Origin: Gnetum montanum
Taxonomy: Eukaryota > Streptophyta > Gnetopsida > Gnetales > Gnetaceae
Reading direction: 5' to 3'
Assembly: GCA_015680685.1 (NCBI GenBank)
Contig: MNCI01014292.1
Location: 255,763 to 319,762 of the forward strand
Length of the DNA stretch: 64,000 nt
Shown piece after piece: positions 43,090-53,523 of the stretch. A program made the position numbers and the translations under genes. The stretch's first letter is position 1; each line of letters opens with the position of its first letter. Under the pieces are notes generated by a model, which ran no database searches, had not been told where the DNA came from, and saw only the letters and a program-made list of their open reading frames with translations.

Positions 43090-45462
43090 GGTTGAGTAAT
43101 CTTTGTTATGGCTATGAAAGGATTTCACCTTGCATGAATAGAGTAGGTGGTAAGGGTGTGGTTGTTGCTAGTCTAAGAGTTGATGAGGGATGCTGTGGAG
43201 GATGAAAGAGAAAAAGAGACTTCCCCCTTGGAGAAGGTGCTCTATAATATTCTAGGAGGTTGTAGTGGTAAGAAAAGGAAACATGACTATAGAAGTCATG
43301 TGGGGATACATGTTGTTGGACTTAATATCCATAAGGGTTTGGTTGTTGGTAGGAATACTATTGTTGCAGTTGTGGTAGCCCCCATGACAGTGCGTGTTGC
43401 CATTGTTGATATTACTCTTGAGGTTAAGAATGTGCCCCACTTGGATAATACGTTGGTGGGTGAAACTATTGTTTATAGTTGCCTTATGGTTAAGATAATC
43501 ACCTAGGTGCTTTCCTTTTTACAAACTTGGGATTCAATGCATACATTCCAAACTTCTATAGGTGTGATAGCACTAGGAAACATTCCTTAGGATGTTCATA
43601 GTGGTAAATCTCACAACCATCATCATCTATTTTGAAACCTACAACCTCTTCAACCATTGTAGTTTTACCCTTGTTCTTATAATAACCCTACTATGTATCC
43701 TTTTTTTTTCTTATTTTTGGATCACTACTCCCTTGGTATTTTCATTCCTTTGAAATTTTCAAAGCTATTTGGAACTTCTCATCTAAGGAGTCCCACAACT
43801 TGTCTATCTTAGTTGATATTTTAGTGATAGACTTTTGTATCAGTAAGGTTTCCCTTTACACCACTTCATCAAGTAGTGCCTCCTCAGAGTCATAGAAACA
43901 CACCTCCCTTTTGTGAATGGAGGGATTCATGTTATACTATTTTTTACTTTCATGCTTCTTTAGCTCTCCTTCTTCTTTAGCCAATTGATTTATTAGCCTT
44001 TGAATCTGATCGACTTGTATCTCAAAAAGTCTTCCCTAGGCATAGACCCCAAGTGTTTTCCTTATCTCATTTCTGAGCCCATCTATGATATGATAAAGCT
44101 ATTCTATTTGGGAGTATTAATGGCCTAGGCATTAGTGCAATACAGAGTAGTACCTACCTAGGGCAATATTCAAGGACTCATGATTTTCCTATATCCATCC
44201 TTGGATCTTTCTCCATAGGTTAGACACTTTAGAGTATGTTTGGTATTTATCATTAAAGAGTTCTAACATAGCATTCCATTATAAAATGGATTTCGATTAT
44301 AAGGTCTAATACTAGATTTTTTCTTCTTTAATGAGTGTCCTTGGGAATAACTTCAACTTCTCCAATTCATTCTTTATGTTTTGCAAAGCATAAGCATTAT
44401 GAAATGCTTGGAGATGATTTTTTGGATCTAAATTATATCCTGCTTCAAACCTAGGAACATTATTCATATCCAACATATTGATCCTACTTTCTGATGCCTT
44501 GTTAGAATTATTACTATATTTGAAATGTTAAGCATGTTTTAGGTAGCTAGCAAAGGCTCATCATAGTCATGATGATCATGATGGCCCCTTTCATGGGCAT
44601 GATGTTTATGATGAGGTTTGCTATGCTTTCTATCTCTATGACACTCCTCTCTTCCTTGTGGCTGAAGTTATCCTTGATCTTGATTGCATTGGTGGAATTC
44701 TTATTCATTTCTTTCCCTTTGTTCATCCCCATCCTAATCTTAGATATTTCTCATGTGGTCTCAACTCTTATTCCTTTTGTCAGAGTTTGAGGATGAAGGT
44801 TAAAAAGATGATGAGGATGAAGAAGGAAAACTAGGGGAATGATGTTGGTTAGTTCCTCTTCTTTGGTTCCTATCCTAGTTTGTGTACTTTTCCTAATCCT
44901 TCCTCTAATCATTATCCTTGACCTTGAATGAGTGTATATAGTTATTATCCTTTGAGGCTCCTTGGTCTTGAGACCCTATTTTTGAATCAGCAAGGTTCGT
45001 CAAAGTTTCCTGCAATCTTTGGTTAAGGGTCTCCTCATCATAGAGAGAAGGAGAATCTATGTATTGGGATTGAACATATAAGAAGTCCTCATCCTCTTTG
45101 TGTTGTTGCCTCATATCATGCCTCCATATGCTAATCTAGCCTATGATGGGCATTGGTAAGATGATAGTCCCTATGAGTATGATCATGAACCTCATACTCA
45201 GAGTTAAGCATGACAATGCCAAGCCTGAGGAGATTGAACATTATCATGTAGGAATGGATAAATCATGAGGCAACAAAATATTGCCTTCCATGTTCTTCCA
45301 ACACATTTTTTCAACTTCATGAAGGATGAAAGTGAAATTTGGATTATAAGGATTTAGATGGGCATAAACAACTTTGAGTTGTTGGGGCCTCCTAGATGCT
45401 CCCTGCTACTGATTGGATTCTTTGTTGTGTAGTGGAGATTTGTCCATGTGAGAAGAAGCCAT
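43090..45462 (-). pseudogene. Element G gag
   Basis: ATG 45462 starts MASSHMDKSPLHNKESNQ; after a TAG it continues VVYAHLNPYNPNFTFILHEVEKMCWKNMEGNI, matching E (VVYIHPDEYILDFTFILHQNEQ) and B. A Gln/Asp-rich part with an NQRLQETLTNLAD coiled stretch is at 45114-44905. The gag core lies near 44450-44050 and the Pro/Asn-rich tail at 43440-43252. There are many stops. Plus-strand ORFs at 43180 and 44569 are shadows. Confidence 0.75.
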
Positions 45463-45633
45463 ATTAGTAATTGATAAAAACAATGTGCCCTTGTTATTTT
45501 ATTATTTCTTTAATTATTTCCTTAATGGTTGATGGTTGTTCATTGTATGATCTTTACAATGTCTTTGTATAACATCATAGTCTCTTACTACTTAGTGTAC
45601 ATAGCTAAACTAAATCATCAACAATGATACTAA

Positions 45634-46507
45634 TGATGAGTAGTGAGCATACCCTATGTCCAACCATATGAATCACAAGTGCACACTAGTGATCTAGTCG
45701 AATACTATAGACTTAGTTCCTATGTTTTTCCATAGTCGTAAATTGTAAATTAAGGGGTCATGTAATTGTTGTCTTCCTAACTCACACTTTTGCTATTTGT
45801 GCATATGGCTAAATGTGGGTTAAGGCTTATGATGTTTATTTTTTTGGTATTTCTATATATTTTTGTCCTAAGTGCAAGGTGAATAAGTGAAGGTTCAATG
45901 ATTGACTATTTAACTACTCATCTATTCTAGTGACTAAATATCTTAACATAAGTAGTCATTCCCACCTACTATACATATCTCAAACTAGTATTAATACTAC
46001 TAGGTTACCAAGTAGTGATTATTGGACATACCAAATGGCCACCACTGGGATTACCAAGTGTTATACGTTATACTTGAAGTGGTCATACTTAGATGTTCAT
46101 GATTAAATGGATTAATTACTTAAGATGAGGAATGTAAAATGCAAATAACAAAGATTAAACTATTCAAGTGCTACCATGAATGTTAGAAATCTCATCTTTA
46201 TTGTTGTTCACACCAAGGTGTTTAGGTACATGATGCTCAAATAAAGATCTGTACAATCTCTTTGATTCACACTACAGGAACTTAGAGGAAAACATTCTAA
46301 CTCTAAAGAAAGAAAAATACAAGAGCTTCGTTACACTATGGATTTAATGTATCATAAATGTGGCTAGTACATGCATTATATAGGCTTTGACTATGTCAGC
46401 ATCAATACATCTACATTGATGCATGTCACCATGCATTGTTGCGGATATGTCAATGGGGCTATGTCAATGCATGTCCATTGATGTAGCTTGTATATGATGC
46501 CTCATCA
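45634..46507 (-). repeat. 5' LTR of element G
   Basis: In plus coordinates it begins TGATGAGTAGTG and ends CCTCATCA. Reading on the minus strand, the U3 has an inverted repeat GCATCAAT...ATTGATGC (46399-46422) just before the TATA box (TATATAAT, 46375-46382). AAGTGGTCATACTTAGATG and TTACCAAGTAGTGATT are the reverse of family 2 U5 text. The neighbouring primer site (minus, below 45633) is strongly decayed. Confidence 0.85.
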
Positions 46508-46559
46508 CATGGTTTACTAGTCATTATCTTTTCAATNATCTATTTCCACTTTTGGCACA

Positions 46560-49314
46560 CATCTTAAACTTATATTAACACTACTACTGTTAATTTTGTC
46601 ATTGATTATTGTAGTAGCAAGTGAATCCCAAGAGGTTACAGTAATCGCCTCCGGCTGTGATGAAACTAACCTCTTCTTCAAATATGGGGAGGTGGACAAG
46701 ACACAACATTGGCTATGTAGTGGGACCCTAGCCACCCTTGTTTACAATGTTCAAGAGGCCGAGCTCATGGATTTATTTTTAGCTGTAAATCGAAGCATCC
46801 TAGTCATGGAAATGCTTTCCCTAGTTGATTCATTTTCCGAAAAGGCTGACCGCTTCCGCACATGTGTTCACAATGTGTGGGTGGTGTTTGAGATTATTGA
46901 AAAAAATTTTGCAAATATTTTCGGTGTTCCCTCTAATGGTCTACCTATAGGAGATAAAACTAGAAACGATGTAAATCATCAAGGGGATATAGAGGAATGA
47001 CTAGGGACAAGCAAAGACCAAAAGGAAATTTATATGCATAAGGTTAGGCTAGGGGTAGTCCAAAAGGTTTACACTATCTTCCAGGCTCGTGCCTTCCCCA
47101 AGCTACTCTCCAAAGGGAAAATTCTTGGAGTAGAGTAGGCTTGGATCATGAAGGATGTCATGGAAGAAGGGACCTACTATTATTGGGGTAAGTACCTTTC
47201 TGAAGGCTTGCAGGCTGAAATGGTTAGGCTTCATGAGAAGTTTGATGCCCATTTCAATGTACACTTTGCCTTCTTCATATCCTACCTACGATGGTTTGTA
47301 GAATTTTTGGTGGTCCAAGAGAATGGCATCTAGGTTCAGCAGGACTGCAGCTAGATATCCAAACCATGGATTTGCCAAGTATTTTGCACCACCCGATCTC
47401 AAAACCCCCCAAAAGCTATTGGGGAATCTCTCTTAATATCGATGAGGGATTAGGTGGGACGTCCCTTTCATGCACCAAATAGTATTGACGAGGTGCCTCC
47501 CATTGACATAGGCAATGTGCTAAGGGGGGCACGTCTCATTGCAAAAGCAATGAAATCCAAGTTGCAATGCAAAAAGTTTCGTTATGTGGAAGAGGCTCCC
47601 TGCATTACTGAAGAGAGAGGTAGAAAGTTATGAATAAAGGTTCACAAAGTGTAGCCAATAGTTGGTAAGTATGTTTAATTATCTCATTAGTTACCCCTCC
47701 CATTTTGTATTAAACTAGCCTGCTTACTTTAGACTTGTTTAATAGAAGAAGAAGAAGAAGTTTTGGCCCTTGAAGCAGGGGCCCCTACTGTAAAAGAAGA
47801 AGAGGCCCTGGCTGTAGAGGAGGAGACCCCTACCATAGAGGAAGAGGCCTTTGCTACCGATGATATTTTTGCAGAGTGTGCCCCAGCACCTGAGGAGCAT
47901 ATGACGGTTGAAGATGCCACCACATTGTTCAGTCAACTAGAAGGGGAAGGGCTACAATTTGATGCTGGTGAGTTTGACCATTTGCTTGATAGTGTGTTGA
48001 TGGGTGATCCCTCTGCTCTTACCCTTGAGGGTTTGCTGGGTAGGAGCTTTACATTGTTTTTTATGCTATTTTTTAATTTGGCTTTCCTCTTCTTTGCTAA
48101 GTTAACATGATTTGTTGTGCAATGGACACTACTGTTAAAGCCCCCGATTCTTCTCCTTTGATCCACCTCCAACCATGGACCGAGACCCCAGAAAAAATTA
48201 CCTTTATGGAGGGGGTGGTTGACGACATGATTGACCGCCTAAGGTAGATTGATCCCAAAATAGGTGTGTTCAAATTACAACATTGGGCTCTCTAGGTTAT
48301 TATGTTTTTTACCATCATCCCATGACTAATGCTCTCTCATGTGTAATTGATAGCTTCTCATCTTAAGTGGGACCCCAGATAGGTAGTCGAGGTTGATGCT
48401 ATGCCTGAACTCCCACTAGAGGTAACTGAGGTGCCTCGTGATGTATACAAGGAAACAAGAAAATGTGTGCTCTACTCAACACAATCATTGTGGGAGTGTG
48501 GGCACATCAACGAGGACCTCTGGAAGCGGATCCAAAATTTGGAAAAGAAGAAAGCTAGCCAAGAAATTGAGTTGGAGGATCTATGGTTAGGAAATGAATT
48601 TTTGATGGCTCGTGACACCTCTGATGGCAACTAGCGTGCGACTGTAATTGATTATGCAAGATACTGGTTAGTCGTACGGGGTAAGAATGAGGCCACTTGT
48701 GAGATTATTGAGCAACACTTGTAGATGGATTTATTGGCCCAGAAAAAGCAAGACTGGAAGGATTATAGCACCAAGGTGTACAAACGGGGGCAAACAGAGA
48801 AGAATCATAAGCACATGTACAAAATGGAACATGCTTCCTACTGTCAAAAATACCAGGATGCTTCCATTGAGTTGCATACCGATAAGTTATTTCTTGATGT
48901 GATTGGTGCTACTAGGGTGTATGAAAAAGTTATGCCACAGGTAGTGGTTAGTGGGTCTCCTAAAAGAGAAATGACCTTACCCTCTGGGGAGACCACTACC
49001 ACCACATTTTCTCTAGGGCCACCCACATGGATGGCTATGGAGAAAGGGGAAACAAGCATTGATTTGGGGGAGGAAGATTGGGCCAACCTAACTAAGGAGT
49101 AGATTCTATAGCATCTAGCAGCTAGCATGGACAAGATACCCTCCAAGATGGATGCAGGCCCATCTTAGGTTAGTCATTCTTTATTGTATCATAGTCAATT
49201 TCATGAGAGATTTATTTTAATTTGATTCATTATTTTTTTTTATTTATGCAGGATCCAAATGCAGGTGTGGAACCTAGTAGAACAAGATTTCAAGATGCTG
49301 GTGGAGACTTGTAG
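46560..49314 (+). pseudogene. Antisense accessory gene of D2 (3' exons, unknown function)
   Basis: Homologous to exons 4-8 of the A gene. Exons: 46560-47664, 47746 to about 48027, about 48148-48263, 48354-49168 and 49252-49314. Introns 47665-47745 (GTAAGT...TTTAATAG), 48264-48353 and 49169-49251 (GTTAGT...TTATGCAG) sit where A has 15247-15352, 15881-15958 and the intron before 16807. Shared blocks: VFEIIEKNFANIFGVPSNGLP / VFHLSLEFFSNLFGVPADGLN; MVRLHEKFDAHFNVHFAFFI; TPEKITFMEGVVDDMIDRL; QKKQDWKDYSTKVYKRGQTEKN; EEDWANLTKE. The second exon is a Glu-rich run. Exons 1-3 and the promoter are missing left of 46508. Stops are frequent; two or three coincide with stops in A. Confidence 0.75.
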
Positions 49315-50165
49315 CATGGTGGCAAAAGATTTTTTTTTTGTATTTTATTTTTTCTAAGCCTTATTGCATGGACTTTAAATTTAATGAAGAGTAAAAAGTA
49401 AAACAATTATTGCATTTCTTTTGGTTAATATTTTATTAATGTGCTTGGGCCCCTTGTGGGCCCCTTGTTCTAGTTTAAGGCCATTTCGGGCCCTTGCGAT
49501 AGTTTAAGGCCATTTTGGGCCATTACGATAGTTTAAGGTCATTTCCAGCTACTATAATGGTTTAAGGCCATTTTAGGCCATCGCAATGTAACTTGCAAGG
49601 GTTGGTTGTCAATTTTAGGCCTTAGTAGGCTGTGGCGATAGTTTAAGGTCATTCTGGGCCATGGAATAGTTTAGGGCCATTTCGGGTTGTGTAATAGTTT
49701 AAGGCCATTTCGGGCCATGGTAATGTAATTAATGCAAACAATGGTCATCATGCAAAAATGGACATAATGCAAATAGTGAACATAATGTGAAATCAAAAAG
49801 AACAAGAGCATTAAGGCCAAGCATTCATGGAAGTGAATTAGAGATAGTCTTTAATTATGCAATTGTTTCCTTACCCATTGTGCACTAGGCAAAGCCTCAC
49901 GGGTTAGGAAGCTTTGCGAACATGTGAACAAAGGTCATTTGAACCAAGCTTTGTGAACATGCGCACCAATAGAAACAGATGCTAACATGTGAACCAAGGC
50001 CTCACGATGTGCATTAGAGGTCATCACTAAGTCATACAAGCTTAACATTATATATTTTTTCTTTAAATATTATTTAATTTGCAAGAGTGTGTCTAAGAAA
50101 TATTGTCCATTACTTGGTTGTTTGCTCATCTTTGCTTCTTCAATACATCCTAAAAGGAGAATCTT
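49315..50165. repeat. D2 spacer with AGTTTAAGGCC tandem repeats
   Basis: Eight or so copies of TAGTTTAAGGCCATTTCGGG plus CC lie between 49470 and 49720, period about 30 bases. It is the counterpart of 17225-17530 in A. The rest (49730-50165) is AT-rich; on the minus strand it resembles the start of the A protease region (HREALVHMLAS) for a short way, then has no similarity. No gene. Confidence 0.75.
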
Positions 50166-52920
50166 TCATGAAGGAGTGGGTTTAGATTGAATGAAAAGTC
50201 TTGTTGGCTCAGCGGGTGGTGGTTGCGTGCTACTTGTAGTCTTTGATGATGAAGTCATGGGCACGACTGACAGAGGGGTGGGCTTAGGGGGGCCTAATGC
50301 AGTGCACTCTCTAGCCAAGATATCCACTAGACACTCTTCACATTTCCTCATATGGGAACGTTATGATGTGGTTCCTATCATTGGACCTTGGGTTGTAGGG
50401 GGAGCTGTATGCTTGGGCACCTTGATAATGAAAGTTGCTTTAGTTGTTGTGGTAGCAAGTGATGTAGTCTTAAGCACAAAAGGTGCAAAAATGTCTGAGG
50501 AGGGACTTTAATGAAAAATGGGATTTGTGACCTAGTTTTTGTTGATGTTTGAGGGTTGCAGAGAGGTACAAAAACCACAAATGGCTCATGTTGCATGTCT
50601 ACTTTGTCATCAATGCCAATGGCATTGATAGTGTGACCTGCGTTGTTAATGTTTAGAGGGTCTTTGTAGACATGCATCAATTGGTTTTCAGGTTGGACAG
50701 AATTACTCTCATCCAACACTAGCTTACCTTGATTGATGATTCATTGGATATCATCTTTTACTGCCAAGAAATAGTCTGTGTCATGCCCGCACACTTGATG
50801 ATAATCATAGAAGCGTTCAAGTCTAAAGTTCTTAGGTACTGGTGGGTCATTAGGCGTAATCATAGAGGGGTCACATAGGATTTCACAGTATCTTTGATGC
50901 CATTTAAGAGCCTCCTTTTACATCCATTTTTGTTGAATGTGCCTAGCTCCAAGAAAATATTTTAGAAGCTCATATGGCTTGATTGGTAAGGGAATATACT
51001 TTGAATGATCCTTGTGCTGAAAGTTTGGCCTTGCTGAAGTTTGGGTAGTAGTTGCTAGGGGTGAAGGTTGGCTAGTGCTACTAGGGCTAGCCACTGTGTT
51101 AGTTGTAGCATGAGTTTTAGATGTCTTATCCTTGTATTTACCCTTTTTGGTTTCATGGGCTATAGCAGCCATTGTGGTTTTCATGGCCTTGCCTTTCTTC
51201 TTGTCCTTCTTTGTGTATGCATTTTTATATGCTACATAGGTTGGATTCCTACTAGCTTCTGCCACATCTTGGATGCTCTTAGTTTGACTGAACGCCTAGC
51301 TAAGGGAATGCAGGGCTAAGTAGTATAGCTTGGATTTAATAAAATCATTGACCACACCTTTGGAAATGGCCAGTAAATGGGCCTTGGTGATCAGTTCATG
51401 AATTTCATTTAGAGTGGTGCTTCATTGTTGTATGAACTTTTGCACAGGCTCCAGTGACTCTTGTTTACTACTCATAAGTTGATCCAAAGTGACTTCTGGC
51501 TTTAGGTTGTACTTAAACCAGGTCACAAACTGGCTTAATAGTTTTTCCAATGTTGAGATTGAGGCACGGGGGAGCACGTGGTACCAGTCTAAGGCTTTAC
51601 CCTTTAAGGACATGGAAAATACATTGATGATGACATGAGGCCATGGTTTTAGCTGTAGGAATTCAAACTTGAACATGACTAGGTAGGAATTTGGGTCACC
51701 CTCCCTATTGTATTTTGTGAAATGGGGTAGTTGCACCCTAGGAGGCAACGTTAGTGCAGGAACAGTTGGACTAATTGGGTCATCCTGATAGAAGTCCATG
51801 ACCTGGATTATTTTTGATCTAGCAGCTTTAAGCTATTTAATTTCGTCTGTAAGGGTCTGGATGAGCTAGAAAGCTTGGTCTAGGCCTGGGGGTGTCTTAG
51901 GGGGTTGCGGGGTTGCTGGAGTAGCCATCATTGGTGGCGTTGTTGGGGTAGCTACCCATCCCATGGGGGCACCATTGGGGAAGCTCCTATAAGCAATGTT
52001 GGCTAGGTGGTCCACCACCCAGTGGGTGGTGCTATTGGGGCAGCTACCATTGGTGGCACTATAGGTTGGTTACCTACCTAGTTGGTGGAGTGGCCCACAA
52101 CCCCGTGTTTGGCTACACCACATGTGGAACTTGATATGCTTAGGGCTACACGTAGTGTGAAATTTGAGATAGTTGGATGGTAGGAAAAGTAGTCATTGCT
52201 GTCCACCACGTGGTTGAGGTTGGGCCTACTACTGGTGGTGGGACAAGTGTAGATAAGGAGATAGAAGTAGAATCCATGTGTAGTTGTGAGGTAGGCATAG
52301 TGTGCACGTATGGCAATCTAGACGTCATAGACATTGAGTGCGGTACATGGATAGACTCAGAAGGAAGGGTAACTGGGAATGAAGTTGAAGGGCCTACGTG
52401 TTGATACGTTGAAAATATTGCATGACTACCCATCGATGAAGAGAGTTTGGGTTGAGGTAGTGTCCTGGCATTAGAAAAGGAGGCAGAAGATAGGAGCTGG
52501 TGTGATTGAAGGACAGAGGTGGAAGGGATAGCCGTGGTGTAGATCAGGCCGCCACCTTCAAAGTGGGAGTCCAACTCTTATTGCCCATCTTGGAATGGTT
52601 CCTCATAAGGGGACACTGTGTCTTGTTCTTTTGACCTACGTAATCACATCAATTGGTTTAACACCCATTGATATGCTTCGGTTAGTGGGATGGTGGCATC
52701 AAGACCAAGAATGAACTCCCTCCCGTTCTGATGGATGAACTCAAAGTTACGTTTCTCTTCGAATTCTTGACAATCCAAAGGTATATTCACCTGAATTTTT
52801 GCACACAGAAAACTGTATTGCTCTATCTTGGAGAAAACGTTCAAGAGATTACTATCACAATCTAAGGGACTACCGTAGTACCGGTGGTGGGTTGGGTGAT
52901 CACTTAGAATCTATCATGGA
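50166..52920 (-). pseudogene. Element D2 gag
   Basis: The gag core is at 51799-51422 (KGKALDWYHVLPRASISTLEKLLSQFVTWFKYNLKPEVTLDQLM), close to that of A. The N-terminal part at 52844-52644 (IPLDCQEFEEKRNFEFIHQNGREFILGLDATIP) and a Ser/Thr/Pro-rich part at 52574-52146 follow the same order as A. Downstream are DYFLAVKDDIQ-type text near 50760 and GPPKPTPLSVVPMTSSS at 50290. I could not fix the start codon; the frame begins near 52900. Frame breaks occur near 51400, 50900 and 52120. Plus-strand ORFs here are shadows. Confidence 0.8.
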
Positions 52921-53500
52921 TGGAACAAAGTGGGGCACCTCTAAACTCAAAGTAGGAACTACAGTGGTAATAGGATTCATTTTCTTGTATGAAATAGGTA
53001 GAAATAGGAAAGATACGTGTGAGAAATAGTTGTAAATAGTGTATTTTTACGCTAAGTAGTTGTAGTTGAAAACTATAAGAGGGGTAGGTTGAGACTGGGT
53101 ATGCTTGAAAGTGTTGGAAATCAGTTTCCTTCACTATTATGCCTACTACACTAAGTAGGACTACTACATTGACAAGGTTTCTATGCTTCACATGATGAAG
53201 GTAGCATAACAGAGTGGATAGCGTATCCTGGTGGGTAGTGTAGCACAGTAGAGGGTGTGACACAGTAGGCAACATAACCTAGTAGACAGTGCAACATAGT
53301 AGGCAGTGTAACACAGTAGACAGTTTTTGGGGCTTTTGTCCCACAGGGTTTCAAAGGAACCATCAACTGGGGCCAATCTATACCAACCGGTGCATGGACA
53401 ACCATAGGGGTGTCACATCTATGCTAGTTGGGTGCTAGTAGCAGGGTATAGAATGCACGTAGGACTACGCATGAAGCAAAGAATGAGAACAATGGTTTAG
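52921..53500 (-). other. D2 leader with short repeats
   Basis: Between 53207 and 53322 a 20-base word like AACACAGTAGGCAGTGTAAC recurs five times. At 53320-53480 one copy of the D1-type leader repeat is present (TTTTGTCCCACAGGGTTTC...). No ORF of interest; the small Cys/Tyr-rich ORFs on the minus strand are translations of the short repeat. Confidence 0.65.
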
Positions 53501-53518
53501 GCACTTCTTCTAGCACCA
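53501..53518 (-). other. Primer-binding site of D2
   Basis: TGGTGCTAGAAGAAGTGC on the minus strand, five bases after the LTR. It differs from the D1/A site by CpG-type and G-to-A changes. Confidence 0.7.
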
Positions 53519-53523
53519 AAAAC

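Larger units (their letters stand above)
43058..46507 (-). mobile_element. Element G: 5' part of a family 2 Ty3/gypsy element (5' LTR and gag)
   Basis: Its 5' LTR is 45634-46507 and gag runs leftward from 45462. pol would follow left of 43058 but is replaced by solo LTR F and copia sequence. gag matches that of E (SNINNGNTHCHGGYHNCNNS / SNINNGSTHNHGDCHHQKNS). On its right lies the antisense gene of D2, so G is inserted in D2. The right target duplication would be CATGG (46508-46512); the left one is out of reach. Confidence 0.8.
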
